Assembly: GCA_027405735.1 (NCBI GenBank)
Contig: JAPEHQ010000021.1
Location: forward strand, 558,001 to 622,000
Source of the DNA: Mucor racemosus
Lineage: Eukaryota > Mucoromycota > Mucoromycetes > Mucorales > Mucoraceae
Direction: 5' to 3'
DNA: 64,000 nucleotides
The notes beneath the pieces were generated by a model that saw only the letters and a list, made by a program, of their open reading frames with translations, was not told where the DNA came from and did no database searches. The position numbers and the translations under genes are program-made. Position 1 is the stretch's first letter. The number at the start of each line of letters is the position of its first letter. Below are positions 24,816 to 36,100 of this stretch, piece by piece.

Positions 24816-26476
24816 TTCTAACAAAAACCTAACTCCAAATAATTACATTACTTATAAATATACATAAATAAATCCAATTCTCCTATTTCAAGCAAAATCG
24901 ATGACTGCATGTATAAATTTACTTCTTTTTATAAGGTTTTATAGTGAAATTCGCCGTAAAAATGATATTTTTCTTTTTTCATCTAATGCAAAACTTATAA
25001 TGGATAGAGTAATATGAGATACAATTAGTTTTTTTGTTTAATTGAATGCTTGAATAGAACGAAATCTTGAACAAAACTAGAGAAAAGGGTCTTTACGGGG
25101 TTTAAATTAGAAATCGCCAGTGGCGAATCTTGGATCATGATTTGCAATTTTTTTGAAAAAGATTGAGCTTTAAAGGATTTTTGAGAAAAAGTGAATTAAT
25201 TACATTGTCAACATTTAATAATAAAATCTACGTAAAATAATGTGTACTATTTGAATCTATTTTTTATTTAAAAATTTCTGGTACAAAATATTTCAGTATT
25301 TTCTGAAAAGTAAGATTTTGGTTTTATCAGTAGAAGTCAAAATATTTAGCATACATTCTCCAAATAAACACTTTAAGCAGAAAGGTAGTAATATTTAGGT
25401 CATATAACTCCCGTATTTATATTAGTAAAAAGTCCCGCCTTCACGGCGAAAAATCCAATTTTGTCCAAAATGGATTTTTTTGCCTACTATCATAAGGGAA
25501 AAATTGTATTAAAATCGAAGATTTGAAAAAAATGTACGAATGCATAAAATCATATCTATTGTTCAAAGGAAATCGTTTGGTACGGTCCTGAGCATTGGGA
25601 GAAGCTTTAACATCAAAACATCGCCTCTTTAATGTTGATTGTTACGCCATTTCGGTGAAACAACAACGCATCGTTAGACGTTTCACCGTGAATCATGCAT
25701 TCTCAAATGCTCAGTGTATTCATATACATTAGTGCCTAACTCTGTAGAGCAAATCAAGACCAGATAATGTTAACATTAACTAACAGAAAGGTCATTAAAT
25801 GTTTTGTAAAGCTATATACTTTTACACTAAGGAATTAATTGAATTGTCGTTATATATATTGTGCTCTGTATTTAATAAGAAGAATACTTGTTTACACACC
25901 ATTTTTTAGTGTTAAAATCTATAGAGCTTTAGTGTGAAAGTGTAAATTGAATCTTGCACAATTGCGATTTGCAAAAAGCACTATTATAATACATGAATGA
26001 CAACAACAAATGGCGGATCTGTATCTTTAAAGGATTTTTTCTTGCTTGAATATTAATTTTGGTAAAATTTGTACTGCTATATGGCTACCTGGGTACATCT
26101 TTTATATTTAATTATTTTATTTTTTGAGTCTTTTGTTACAAAACTCACAAATTTCTTCATATTTGTATCCATGATCAATGCGGAAAATCAATTATTTGAA
26201 AGCATCAAAATGATACAAAACCTCAATGAAAATTATTGAATGGTGGTAGCATTACAATGTGCTAGTATCAAAAATTACTAGATATGTGTACAATCACATG
26301 CTGAATATGCTTATTAAACCTTCCATCTCACAATCAAAGCTTCAATTGGAAAAATCATCCCAACATCGAAGCCATTATTCGGTGACTCGCAACAAGCATT
26401 TCAATTTCAAAACGGAAGCAAACTTTTAAGACTCTTGCAATAAAAACATATTCTTTTTACACGAATACATAAAAAA
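24816..26476. other. Intergenic; contains a perfect 9-bp hairpin
   Basis: No gene recognised. CGGTGAAAC (25653-25661) and GTTTCACCG (25680-25688) form an inverted repeat with an 18-nt loop. A smaller palindrome TCGCCAGTGGCGA lies near 25114. These could be remains of a DNA transposon, but no matching ends were found. Confidence 0.4.
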
Positions 26477-28273
26477 ATGAACGATCTTTATTCTGGTATG
26501 TATATAATACCATTTTACTATACTCAATTAACTCTTAAAAAACTTTAAACAAAAAGATAGCGACCCCGAATATCGATCAACTCGAGTCAAGTCTGGAATT
26601 CCTCCACCATCAGTACGCGATCGCCGTAGAAACCCTCGTCAAGGAGGTGATCTTTCAAGGTTTAATCCTGCTATGCAACGAAATCAACATCAGCAACAAC
26701 AAAGACATTCTCCTTATGGGCAGGTTCGTGATGAAAGAAGATATCAAGACCATGACAACCAACGATATCAACAACAACGTTATCCCGAACATCAGCAACA
26801 ACAGAGATATCCTGAACATCAGCAGCGATATTCTGAACAAAGACAATATCATGAACAGCAACAGAATTATTCTGAGCAAAGAAATCATCCTGAACAACGA
26901 CATGAACAACAGAGACAGCCATACCCAAATCAACAACAACAACAGCAACGCCCTGTAGCACCACCAACACCCAAACCCAAACCATTAGAATTACGCACCA
27001 GTACCGACTTTTTAAAATGTGAAAAACGTCTTTCTTTAGAAGAACTTGTAAATACTATTGAATGCTTAGCATGCACATCCGAGACAGACTATGATTTTTT
27101 GAGTTCCAAAGCACTTGTTGACAAAGTGAATCAATTAAGGGTAATTTTTCTACTTAAAAAAAAAAAAAAAAAATAGTATGTTTTAATACCAACATGTATG
27201 TCATTTCACAGGAAAATATTCGTCATATTCCTTACGAACAAAGATCAGAAGCAAGGTCTAAAAGTAATCCATTTGAAAGAGTGGGTAATGCAATTTTTAT
27301 GAATAGAGCCGCAGCCAAATTAGCAGCTTTAGATGCTACATTTGGATTAGCGGTTACAAATAATGGTCAACAAGAATTTACATTTGCAGATATTTGTGGA
27401 GGACCGGGTGGATTTTCAGAATATTTATTATGGAGAGTACATAGTTGGGGTGAATCAGCTCATGGATTTGGCATCACTTTAAAAGGAAGTGAAGAAATGA
27501 ATTGGCATACAGAAAAATTCCGACCTGACATTCCTCGTCATAGTTTGACACAAATTGACGGAGCAGATGGAACGGGTGATTTATACAAATTAGACAACAT
27601 TAAGCAATTTGAAGCAACTGTCTTGAAGGAAACAAGAACCAAAGGCGTTGATTTAGCTGTAGCAGATGGAGGATTTGATTTTTCTGGAAATGAAGCACAA
27701 CAAGAATTATCAGCACAACGTTTGTTGTTGTGCGAAATTGTTACTATGCTTACTTGTTTAAAACAAGGAGGTCATTTTGTATGTAAATTCTTTGATATTT
27801 TAAGCGAAAGCACTGCTGGACTTGTTTGGTTGTTATACCAGTTATTTGATGAAGTCTGCATAACAAAACCTTTGAGTAGTCGTCCAGCTAATGCAGAAAG
27901 GTATATCATATGCAAAGGATTGGTGCATGAAAAACCTACCCAGCTTGTTCAATTATTGATGAAAGCTATTGACACAAACACAACAGCTATTAATATTGTG
28001 TCCCGTCAATATTTAGAAAAAGATGAAGATTTTATTGATTATGTAAAAATGCGAAATATCAGATTTGCAATGAAACAGACAGAAGCATTAGAACAAATGG
28101 ACCAATTCATTAAAAATCCGTAAGTATCCAAATGTTTAGTGATAATTTACATTTACGTGTTATTTATTCGTTTCAATAGCCAACTTGCACCATTGTACGA
28201 CCAAGAACAAGTAAAGAGACATTGCTTGAATGAATGGAGATTACCTTTACAAGATTCCCAACATTATTTTTAA
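26477..28273 (+). CDS. Cap-specific mRNA (nucleoside-2'-O-)-methyltransferase, CMTR1-like
   Basis: Adds the 2'-O-methyl group to the first transcribed nucleotide (cap 1). Exons 26477-26495, 26557-27140, 27212-28119 and 28180-28273 give 534 residues. The N-terminus is disordered, with Gln/Arg/Tyr-rich units like QQRYPEHQQ. The RrmJ/FtsJ fold shows MNRAAAKLAALDA (first Lys), FADICGGPGGFSEYLLWR (SAM-binding), VDLAVADGGFDFSGNE (Asp), KQGGHFVCKFFDIL (Lys) and SRPANAERYIICKG (Glu), consistent with the K-D-K-E tetrad. The G-patch, guanylyltransferase-like and WW parts of animal CMTR1 are not seen, so this is a shorter form. The second intron holds a run of 15 or more A. The 3' end is 24 bp from the convergent HIG1 gene. 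Confidence 0.92.
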
Positions 28274-28297
28274 AAAAAGCTAAATTAAATAAAAAAT

Positions 28298-28695
28298 TCA
28301 TTTCTTTTGAACGTGTTGATAATATAAAGATCCCCCAACCATTGCTATAACAGTAAACCCTTGAGCAGCAACTATATATCACAATTAACAAAAAATTTAC
28401 ATTTGCGAATATGTATAGTATGTTCATTACCTCTCAATCGAAACATGTTATTAGCATACGCTCTATTTCCAGTTTTTATACCAACCGTTGCGGCAACAAG
28501 AGCAAAGCATGTTAAAGCAACACCTGTATTAAATAAGGCATGAATATAGGTTTCAGATACAATTTCATGCTAAATTTTTACCTGCTGGTACAAATGGCTC
28601 TTCTCTTGATTTTCTCTTTATTCTGTCCATTGGAGATTCACCATTTAATTTATATCTTATTTGTTCCATTTCTTCAGCTGTATAATCTTTCATTT
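28298..28695 (-). CDS. HIG1-domain protein (respiratory supercomplex factor type)
   Basis: Small mitochondrial inner-membrane protein of about 85 residues. It starts at ATG 28695 (MKDYTAEEMEQIRYKL) with two introns (about 28538-28580 and 28365-28425, GT..AG) and stops at 28298. Visible HIG1 features are RIKRKSREEPFVPAG, a first hydrophobic helix (VALTCFALVAATVG), NNMFRLR and a second helix ending GSLYYQHVQKK. It is close in size to animal HIGD1 and lacks the longer C-terminus of yeast Rcf1, so it is not named Rcf1 here. It is convergent with the cap methyltransferase. Confidence 0.88.
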
Positions 28696-29072
28696 TCTCC
28701 TTTTTATCAAAATAATAATGTGTGAGAAGTTGAGAAAGAGTAACTAAATAGTTCTAGTTGGTTATACAAATTAGCCAGACCTAAAAAATGGCGGAACCTT
28801 GGCTCTCCCTTCACCCCCCATAAAATGAGGTAATATTTATTTATTTAGTAGATGTATAGTTTCACACGAAAACGATATGGGCGCTTCTTGACTCACACAT
28901 GGTGAATCGAAAGGATGAAAGCAGCATCATTGTATTTAATAACCGAATATCTATTTCCAAATAGAGTGGGTACCCTTGAATAATGAAAAAAAAAAAAGGT
29001 ATATAAAGAGCATCACTGAAAACTCTAATTACAGTTTTTTTCTTATTAATCAAATTTCATTTATATATAAAA
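28696..29072 (+). promoter_or_regulatory. Divergent promoter region between the HIG1 and cyclophilin A genes
   Basis: TATATAAAG at 29000-29008 lies about 65 bp before the cyclophilin ATG and is a good TATA box for a highly expressed gene. The left part serves the minus-strand HIG1 gene. Nothing else is recognised. Confidence 0.6.
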
Positions 29073-29816
29073 ATGTCTAACCCTAAAGTAAGTTGTATTC
29101 TTTTTACGTGTTGACACATTTGACAACGCGTTATTTAACATTTTCTTGTATAAATAGACTTTCTTTCAAGTCGCTGTTGATGGCAAACCTCTCGGAGTAA
29201 GTATCCTGAAGGTAAAATTCATGCATCCGTTTGACTAACATATCGCCATAGAAAATTGTCTTTGAATTATACAAGGATGTAGTTCCCAAAACTGCTGAAA
29301 ACTTCCGTGCTCTCTGTACTGGTGAGAAGGGTTTCGGTTATGCTGGTAGTGGTTTCCATCGTGTTATTCCCAACTTTATGCTTCAAGGTGGTGATTTCAC
29401 TAACCACAACGGTACTGGTGGTAAATCTATCTATGGTAAAGTATTCTTTTAAACGTGTTTTATGAGTAGAGAATACTCATGCTTTTTTTTTTATTCAAAT
29501 AGGCGAGAAGTTTGCTGATGAAAACTTCAAGGTCAAGCACACTGAACCTGGATTATTGTCCATGGCCAACGCTGGTCCTAATACCAATGGTTCTCAATTC
29601 TTTATTACCACTGTCCCTTGTTCTTGGTTAGATGGCAAGCATGTTGTCTTTGGCAAGGTTATTGAAGGGTATGTCTGCATGGTTATTAATTGTTATTAGA
29701 TTGGCTGAACTGACATTTTATTTAGTTTGGACATTGTCAAGAAGATTGAATCTCTCGGTTCTGATTCTGGCAAAACCAAGGCCAAGATCACCATCACTGA
29801 AAGTGGGGAATTGTAA
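29073..29816 (+). CDS. Cyclophilin A (peptidyl-prolyl cis-trans isomerase)
   Basis: Cytosolic PPIase and the usual cyclosporin A receptor. Four introns split a short protein: MSNPK | [13 protein letters not shown] | [19 protein letters not shown]... | EKFADENF... | [14 protein letters not shown]. Active-site residues are in [15 protein letters not shown] and NGSQFFITT; the cyclosporin-contacting Trp is present in [11 protein letters not shown]. The stop TAA is at 29814-29816 after ESGEL. Length and motifs are those of single-domain cyclophilin A. Codon use is strongly biased, fitting high expression and the clear TATA box. Confidence 0.96.
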
Positions 29817-30016
29817 ATAAATTAACTTGATTGAACTTCTGATTTTTTCAGATATTATAACGTAAATAAAAAAAATACAAAGAGTTAAAATCTCTATATT
29901 TTGTACCGCTTTCAAACAGATAATCTTAATTAAGTTTTAATGCTAAAAAACCTTATGCGTTACATTTTGACGCCGAATAACTCAATGCATTACTATGTTC
30001 TAGACTGTTTTACTTT

Positions 30017-31211
30017 TTATTTTTTAGTAAAAAAACTGGTGATTGACTTCATGCCCTTGGTATTGACTTTAGCCAGACTTCTTGGAACCTGAGGCTTCTT
30101 TTTCTGTGATGAAGATTTTGTTAAAACTTAATACATGCACGTTTTTTCAAGCTAAGAATTTACCTTTGCAGGGGAATCAAGGAATGCCTCATCCGGATGT
30201 GATCTCTTAAAAAAGCCAGATGGAGATGCATCTGTGACATAATTTGTAATATCGCCTAATTCAACTTCTTCTTTAACCTCTTCAATTCTGTATGTAATGT
30301 TAATAAATGCAATGCACCTCTTTAAAGAATAAATAAAGATACTAACCCTAATTTTGTTAAAAGTCTATTGAACCAATCCTTGTTCAAATAATTTGATAAT
30401 GTATATACAGCTTCTAATTTAATCAAAATAGCCTCTTGTTGTGTTGACTCAAATGACTTTTTGAAGGCTTCATTGGATATTAGCTGATTGACTTTTTTGA
30501 CAAGCCAGTCAAGCGTCTTTTCATAATTTAATTTGTACACAAACAAATTAGATGCAATTTCTAATGCAAAATGTTGAGTAAATTGTTTAGACTTAACGCA
30601 TTAAATTTTACCTTGAACATCACATAAATGTGCCAATTGTTGTGTAAATCCAGGGATGTTGGTTAATCGATGTACATCAATTGGCTTGGAATATTCGTCG
30701 CTTGTAATGCCTTCATCATCTAATGTTTCTGTACCAACAACCTCAAGTTTGACATTTTCTCTACTGAAAATATCATCTAAAGTTTTGGATTTTTTGTTAT
30801 CTTTCTTGTATACCTCATCAAGGATAGGTAGCGCCATGAAAAGAGGATCCAAAGATGTTATAAATCTTACTGCACCATCTAAGAACAAAAAGGAATTGTC
30901 AATAAATTGTTTTTTCCTCATTAAAGTAAATGACATGCCTTTATAAATATCTGTATCTAATAGCCAAGCGCTTTTACGTCCTGGCCCTGTTACTTTTTGT
31001 ATCTCGTATAATTTGCCTTTATCGTTGTGAAAATAAACAGAGCGTCTATTTGAACGAGGACAGGGTAAATATAGCTCTGTCAAATGATTAACATCTATCC
31101 AATATTGTATATATTAAATTGTCAAAATGTTGTCAATGACTCCTATTTTTTATGTGCATTTTTGTTACCATTATCCAACTTGTTTGTAAAGGCAATAATC
31201 TGAGATTTCAT
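30017..31211 (-). CDS. Ribonuclease H2 subunit B (Rnh202/Ydr279 family)
   Basis: Non-catalytic subunit of the nuclear RNase H2 complex that removes ribonucleotides and R-loops. ATG at 31211 gives MKSQIIAFTNKLDN; an intron (~31097-31167) leads to the main exon with ELYLPCPRSNRRSVYF, LYEIQKVTGPGRKSAWL and the hallmark DPLFMALPILDEV. A 51-nt intron near 30560-30612 removes an in-frame stop and joins CDVQ to EIASNLFVYKLNYEKTL. Two further introns lead to the last exon, which ends MKSITSFFTKK then stop at 30017. That tail fits a PCNA-interacting (PIP) motif and closely resembles the human subunit's C-terminal MKSIDTFF. Complex partners are not in the window. Confidence 0.92.
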
Positions 31212-31959
31212 GATTCGATCAAAGAAAACACGTTTAAATAAAAATCCTTTTCCTTGTTGCTTCCCGTTTTGAAAAAAGTTTTAAAAACCGCGTTTCCCAT
31301 CCGTGTCACTTTGAATTTAAATTGCCCTCTGTTGTAAAGTGAAAAACATTAAGCAATGTAAATACAAATAGAATATAGTAAAAAGTCGAACCAGTTACAT
31401 GAGGAATTTAAAAACTAATGCATGGTCGAAGTCTTTGAACCCGTATCTAAATCTTTGAGAAATATTCTTGAATAACCGAGGATATTCATGTATCTATTGG
31501 TATATCATAATAATGAGAAATTTTTGAATTCCTAATGTGCATTGAATCTTTCAACAATAATGCATCCATGTATGAACAAAAACTTAGAAGAAAGGTGCTT
31601 TAGTTAAACTTTTGACAGTTATCTTTTATGGTTTGGTTGTTAAATGATAAAAATGCAGCAAGAAAAACATAAACCAAAGTTTTTTCAACAATTTGACATA
31701 TTTTGCAAGTCGTGAGGATAATTTCAGTGATCTTCATATTAGGCAATTAGGAAAGCAAGGCTGGCTGAGCATACAATTAAAAGTTGTTGTAATTTATGGA
31801 GCTACTGTTGTACATATGTCAAAAAAAAAATTTCTTGTGCATTATCACCACTGTTTTTTGTTTTTAAAACGGCAGCATATCTTCTTTTCTATAGCTAACA
31901 TTATACTAGACAGTTTTTGGGATATATCTTAGACACTGCTAAACGGATATGAATTGGCC
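31212..31959. other. Intergenic, no gene recognised
   Basis: RNase H2B 5' flank then AT-rich sequence leading into R copy 3. A 79-codon open frame at 31693-31932 has no domain and no counterpart elsewhere in the window. Confidence 0.45.
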
Positions 31960-32912
31960 GCATCATGCTAACTATTCCTAGATTTATTTTATATCTCACG
32001 AAAGACTCAAAAACACGTAAAATGCACTGCTTTTTTTTAAGAGACTAGGTACCATATTTCATCCTTGCCCAACTTTTTTTTTAACTGAATAACACCAAGA
32101 AAAAATTATATGTCAATGTACCTGAAATGTTCAGCTTTAATTCCCAAATAAGTATCCAGATATATCCTGTTTTTTGCAGTTGGTATTAATTTTTCAGTGC
32201 TAATGTTTCAGATTTTTACGCGTATTTCACTGCTAAAGAATTGAAAACTTTGAGGTTTCATATCTCTAGAAAAAATTAAGCTATACTAACACTTTCTAAT
32301 AATAAAACTAACTTGTTTTAAGACGCTTTATAACATGTTTTAGTATGAAAAAATTCTGAACACTTATTTTTTTTTCATTTTTTTGACATTTTTGCAATAG
32401 ATTTCAAAATATTGGTTGAATTGAGCAACGCTTTTTTTACATTCATGTCATCAAGCTCGTTGAGCTCTCTTAGGTCCAATTTTGTTTTTTTAAAAATATT
32501 AATTTTTCGTGGAGATATCCTCAAAAATGTGTACAAAGAGATACCCTCATTTCTTACCTCAATTTTTCCCTTATATACCCTCATCCCAAATTCTGAATTA
32601 CAAAAAAATTTGCACAAAAATCTCGTTTTCTCTACGAAGAATGCAGCTAAAAGGTTAAATAATAGCTCGATCAATAGATAATTTTGCTATGCATTATCTC
32701 CATTGTTTAAATTTAAAATATGCTTATAAAAAGTATTCTGTATCGTCAAAAAACTTTCAAAATTTCAATTGCATTTTGCGCAAAATTTTACGTGAAACAT
32801 TTTTTTAAATTTTATTTAGATGGATGCAGAAGTTAAAACTGTACAAAAACCATTTAATACACTAGGTCTACTTACTTTGCAGTTCATGAACATTTAAACA
32901 ATCTTGTTTTTT
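31960..32912 (+). repeat. Dispersed repeat R, copy 3, left part (interrupted by the LINE)
   Basis: Colinear with 44090-45045. Ends at AATCTTGTTTTTT (32900-32912), where the LINE is inserted; the R sequence continues at 38564. Confidence 0.88.
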
Positions 32913-33134
32913 TTTTTTTTTTTTTTTAAATTGTTTTATTAATTGCTCCGTGTAAGACAAGAGTGGGACTTCCTATCCAAGAGGCGGGCGCAATGTAGAA
33001 GTAATAATTGAGAAAATAAATGAAAGATGAAAAGACAAGGTAATAAGGAACAATAGATATAAGATAAAAATAATAAAGAGAACTAATATATCAAGAATGA
33101 GAAAAAAGAAAAAAGGATGACCAGGAGAGTTGAA

Positions 33135-36100
33135 CTACAGGAGGGAATGGCATTGATCTTCATCAATCATTTTGTGAATGTTGAGTCGAATGCTAGCCAG
33201 TATCGCTGTATGAGAAACCGGAACCTGGTTAAAAATAAACCTCATATGGGCAAGCCAGATTTGAGAGAGTGAAATAAGAAGGATCTGATATGGATCAATG
33301 CCTTTAACTTGGCAATACCAAATATAGGAAAAGTCCAGGGAAAAGAGAGCCTCCTTAATATCTGCAATGGAAGTAGTAGGCCACAAGAACTCGAAAATGA
33401 CACCTTGCCATACTTTTTCTTTTGTTGGGCAATGAAAGAGTAGATGGGAAGAGGAATCACGAGTAGAAACGCACACAGGACACCAAGGGGAGTCAAATAT
33501 TCCAGGCATAATACTATGGAGTAAACCCCGGTTAGGGATGCAACCAGTAAGCAAGCGGTAAATGACATTTCTTTGAACTACAGTGAGAGACAATGACCAA
33601 AAGTACTTCCACCGTGCAGCAGAAACCTGTCGCAGAGACTCAGGAGCGATTAACGACGACTGAAAAGCAGATCGAAAAAGCTTAGCCGAGACCTTGGATT
33701 TAGCCACAGATTGAGAGACATCAAGAGATAAAAGATTCACAAATGGAGCAAAAGAAATGTTCAGGTCGACAGAGGACGCTGGACGACACAACGAAACAAA
33801 ATACGGTTGAAGCTTGAAATTACCAGAAATAAGTCCCTTGTAGATAGTTGGGGGAGCACGTTTCCATGCCACTAGATTTGGATCCGTAGTATCTTTCCAA
33901 TGAAGTAGACGCAAATTTGGATCATAGTGAAATACATCAGAGACAAGCATTTGTTTAACCTTAGCTGGAATAGACATCGAAGAGGAAGGAGGAACATAAA
34001 ATGCAGCTTGTAAAGGTAAGATTAAAGCAGTTGCAGGACTTATAATAGCTTGATCAAAAGAACGCGGGATGTAATCAATAGCTCGGTAAAGCATATCCAG
34101 AGTCCCAATCCGTTGTTTCCGTAAACCCTGAGTCCGAGAACAAGGGAAGAGAAGAGGAACATGATGATAAAGACATTGATTGACATTTCGAACATGAAAA
34201 CTGAGCATATAAAAGACCGGATGATTATCAATGGCCTGTTGGTCCAAAGTGAGCAAAGGTTGAAGCCAACGAAAGTAAAGAGCAGAAGATTGTAATTGGA
34301 TATCTATGACTCCAAGACCACCTCGGGTTTTGGAAAGAGTCCAAACGTTCCATGGAATAACAGGGAAGATACTTCGTCGAAGAAACTGGATAGCCACTGA
34401 GCGCAATTGTTTGAAATCGGCACTAGCAAGAGGAGTTACCCGCAAGATGTACCACAGTTTCGAAAGAATCAAAGAATTAAGAACTGTCGCTCTTCCCACA
34501 ACCGATAAAGATCTAGTACCATGTAAGTCCACCGAAGATTTCAATTTGGCGACTAAACCAGCCATAAAATTAACACGTTGGATCCGACTCTGTATGAGAG
34601 GGAAGCCGAGATAGATAATGGAAGTATCATCTTCTACTGAATGCAAATGTCTGATCTGGAGCCGAGTCAAAGGAAGACGCCAGTAATCCCAAGTGTCTCT
34701 CCCAGAGACCGAAAAAGCTTCCACTTTATCATTATTAAATTTAGCATTGGAAGCTGAGCAAAAGAGTTTCATAACCGAGGTCAAACGAGATAAATCAAGG
34801 TGATCATGGACAAAGACCAAGGCGTCATCAGCATAGCAAAGGACTTTGGTCCGGAGAGTACCGAGTAAATAGCCTTGATAAGTTTGATCATAAATAATCG
34901 AAAGTAAGAAAGGTTCAAAAGCTAAATTGTAGAGAATTGGTGATACAGGATCACCCTGTTTTAGTCCACGAAGCTTACGAACTTCCTCAGTAAAATGCCC
35001 ATTAATGTTGATGCGAATCACATTCTTTGCCATAAGATTGTAGACGCAAGTAACAAGCTTCCGAGGAAAGCCAAATTTCAGCATTACCATCCGTAGATAC
35101 TTCAGGTTTACACGATCGTAAGCCTTTTCCTGATCCAAAAGAAGGCCTATATCTTGGTCCAATGTACGAAAATAAGGATCATCGTCTTTTTGTTCCGCGA
35201 TTGACCACTTTCGTTGAGCATCTTCCATAATAATTTGGCATAGCAACCCATTTTCGGCAATAAAACGCCCCGGGAGAAAGCCCAGTTGGTGTCGACTAAT
35301 AAGTGTTTGAGATACAGACATGATCCTGCTATTTATAATACGAGTGAACAGTTTATAATCAGAGTTGGCCAAAGATAATGGTCTATAATTCTTCATATCA
35401 GCTGAATCACCTTTTTTGAAGAGAAGTGTCATGAGAGAGGTATTCCAAGATTTCGGAAACTTGCCCTTGGTTAGTGCTTCATTATAAACTGTGTAAATAA
35501 GATCATGATACGGAGGGAACCGAATCACTAAGTTGAGTATCTCATAAGGTAAGCCATCCGTGCCAGGACTACTCCGTCTTGGAGTACGTTTGCTTTCTTC
35601 CAAAATATCAACGACCAATATAGGATCAAGAAGTTCAACTTGCTGGTCGGTAGTCAGTTTCAGGTGAGAAGGAATAGAACGAAACAGTTCTCGAGCAGCC
35701 AATTCATTAATTGGTTCAGGAGTGAATAGAGTAGAATAGAATTGTGTAGCAATTTCCTGAAAACTTCCTTGAGTATAGCACATTTCATTATTCAATGGAT
35801 CTCTAAGGCCCGTAATTGAACGTTTGTTCTCCCGAGCAGTCGCTAGCCGTTTCAAAAAGCCAGGAGATTTTTCGCCGTTTTCTCGCCAAAATTTTCCAGC
35901 TTTCAGAATCTCAATCTCTGATATACTTTGTTGTAAGGAGGCAATCTGAATTTCAAGAGTCGGTAAAATCTGGTTAAGCAACCCTCGATGCTTCTGGTGT
36001 CGCAAGATCTTATTTCGCTTTGATTGTAGCCGTAGAAGTTGTTTCCTTCTCCAGTTGAAGTCCTCTATTTGAAAAGATTTAACGAAAAGTTTAACTTCGG

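Noticed and set aside
26655..26985. Asn/Ile-rich and Leu-rich frames over the CMTR1-like N-terminus
   Set aside because: Shadows of the CAA-rich coding repeat in other frames; the MQRNQHQQQQ frame joins the methyltransferase.
30560..30612. A 20-nt intron in the RNase H2B gene
   Set aside because: It would create a stop. The 51-nt alternative keeps frame and gives a family-like sequence.
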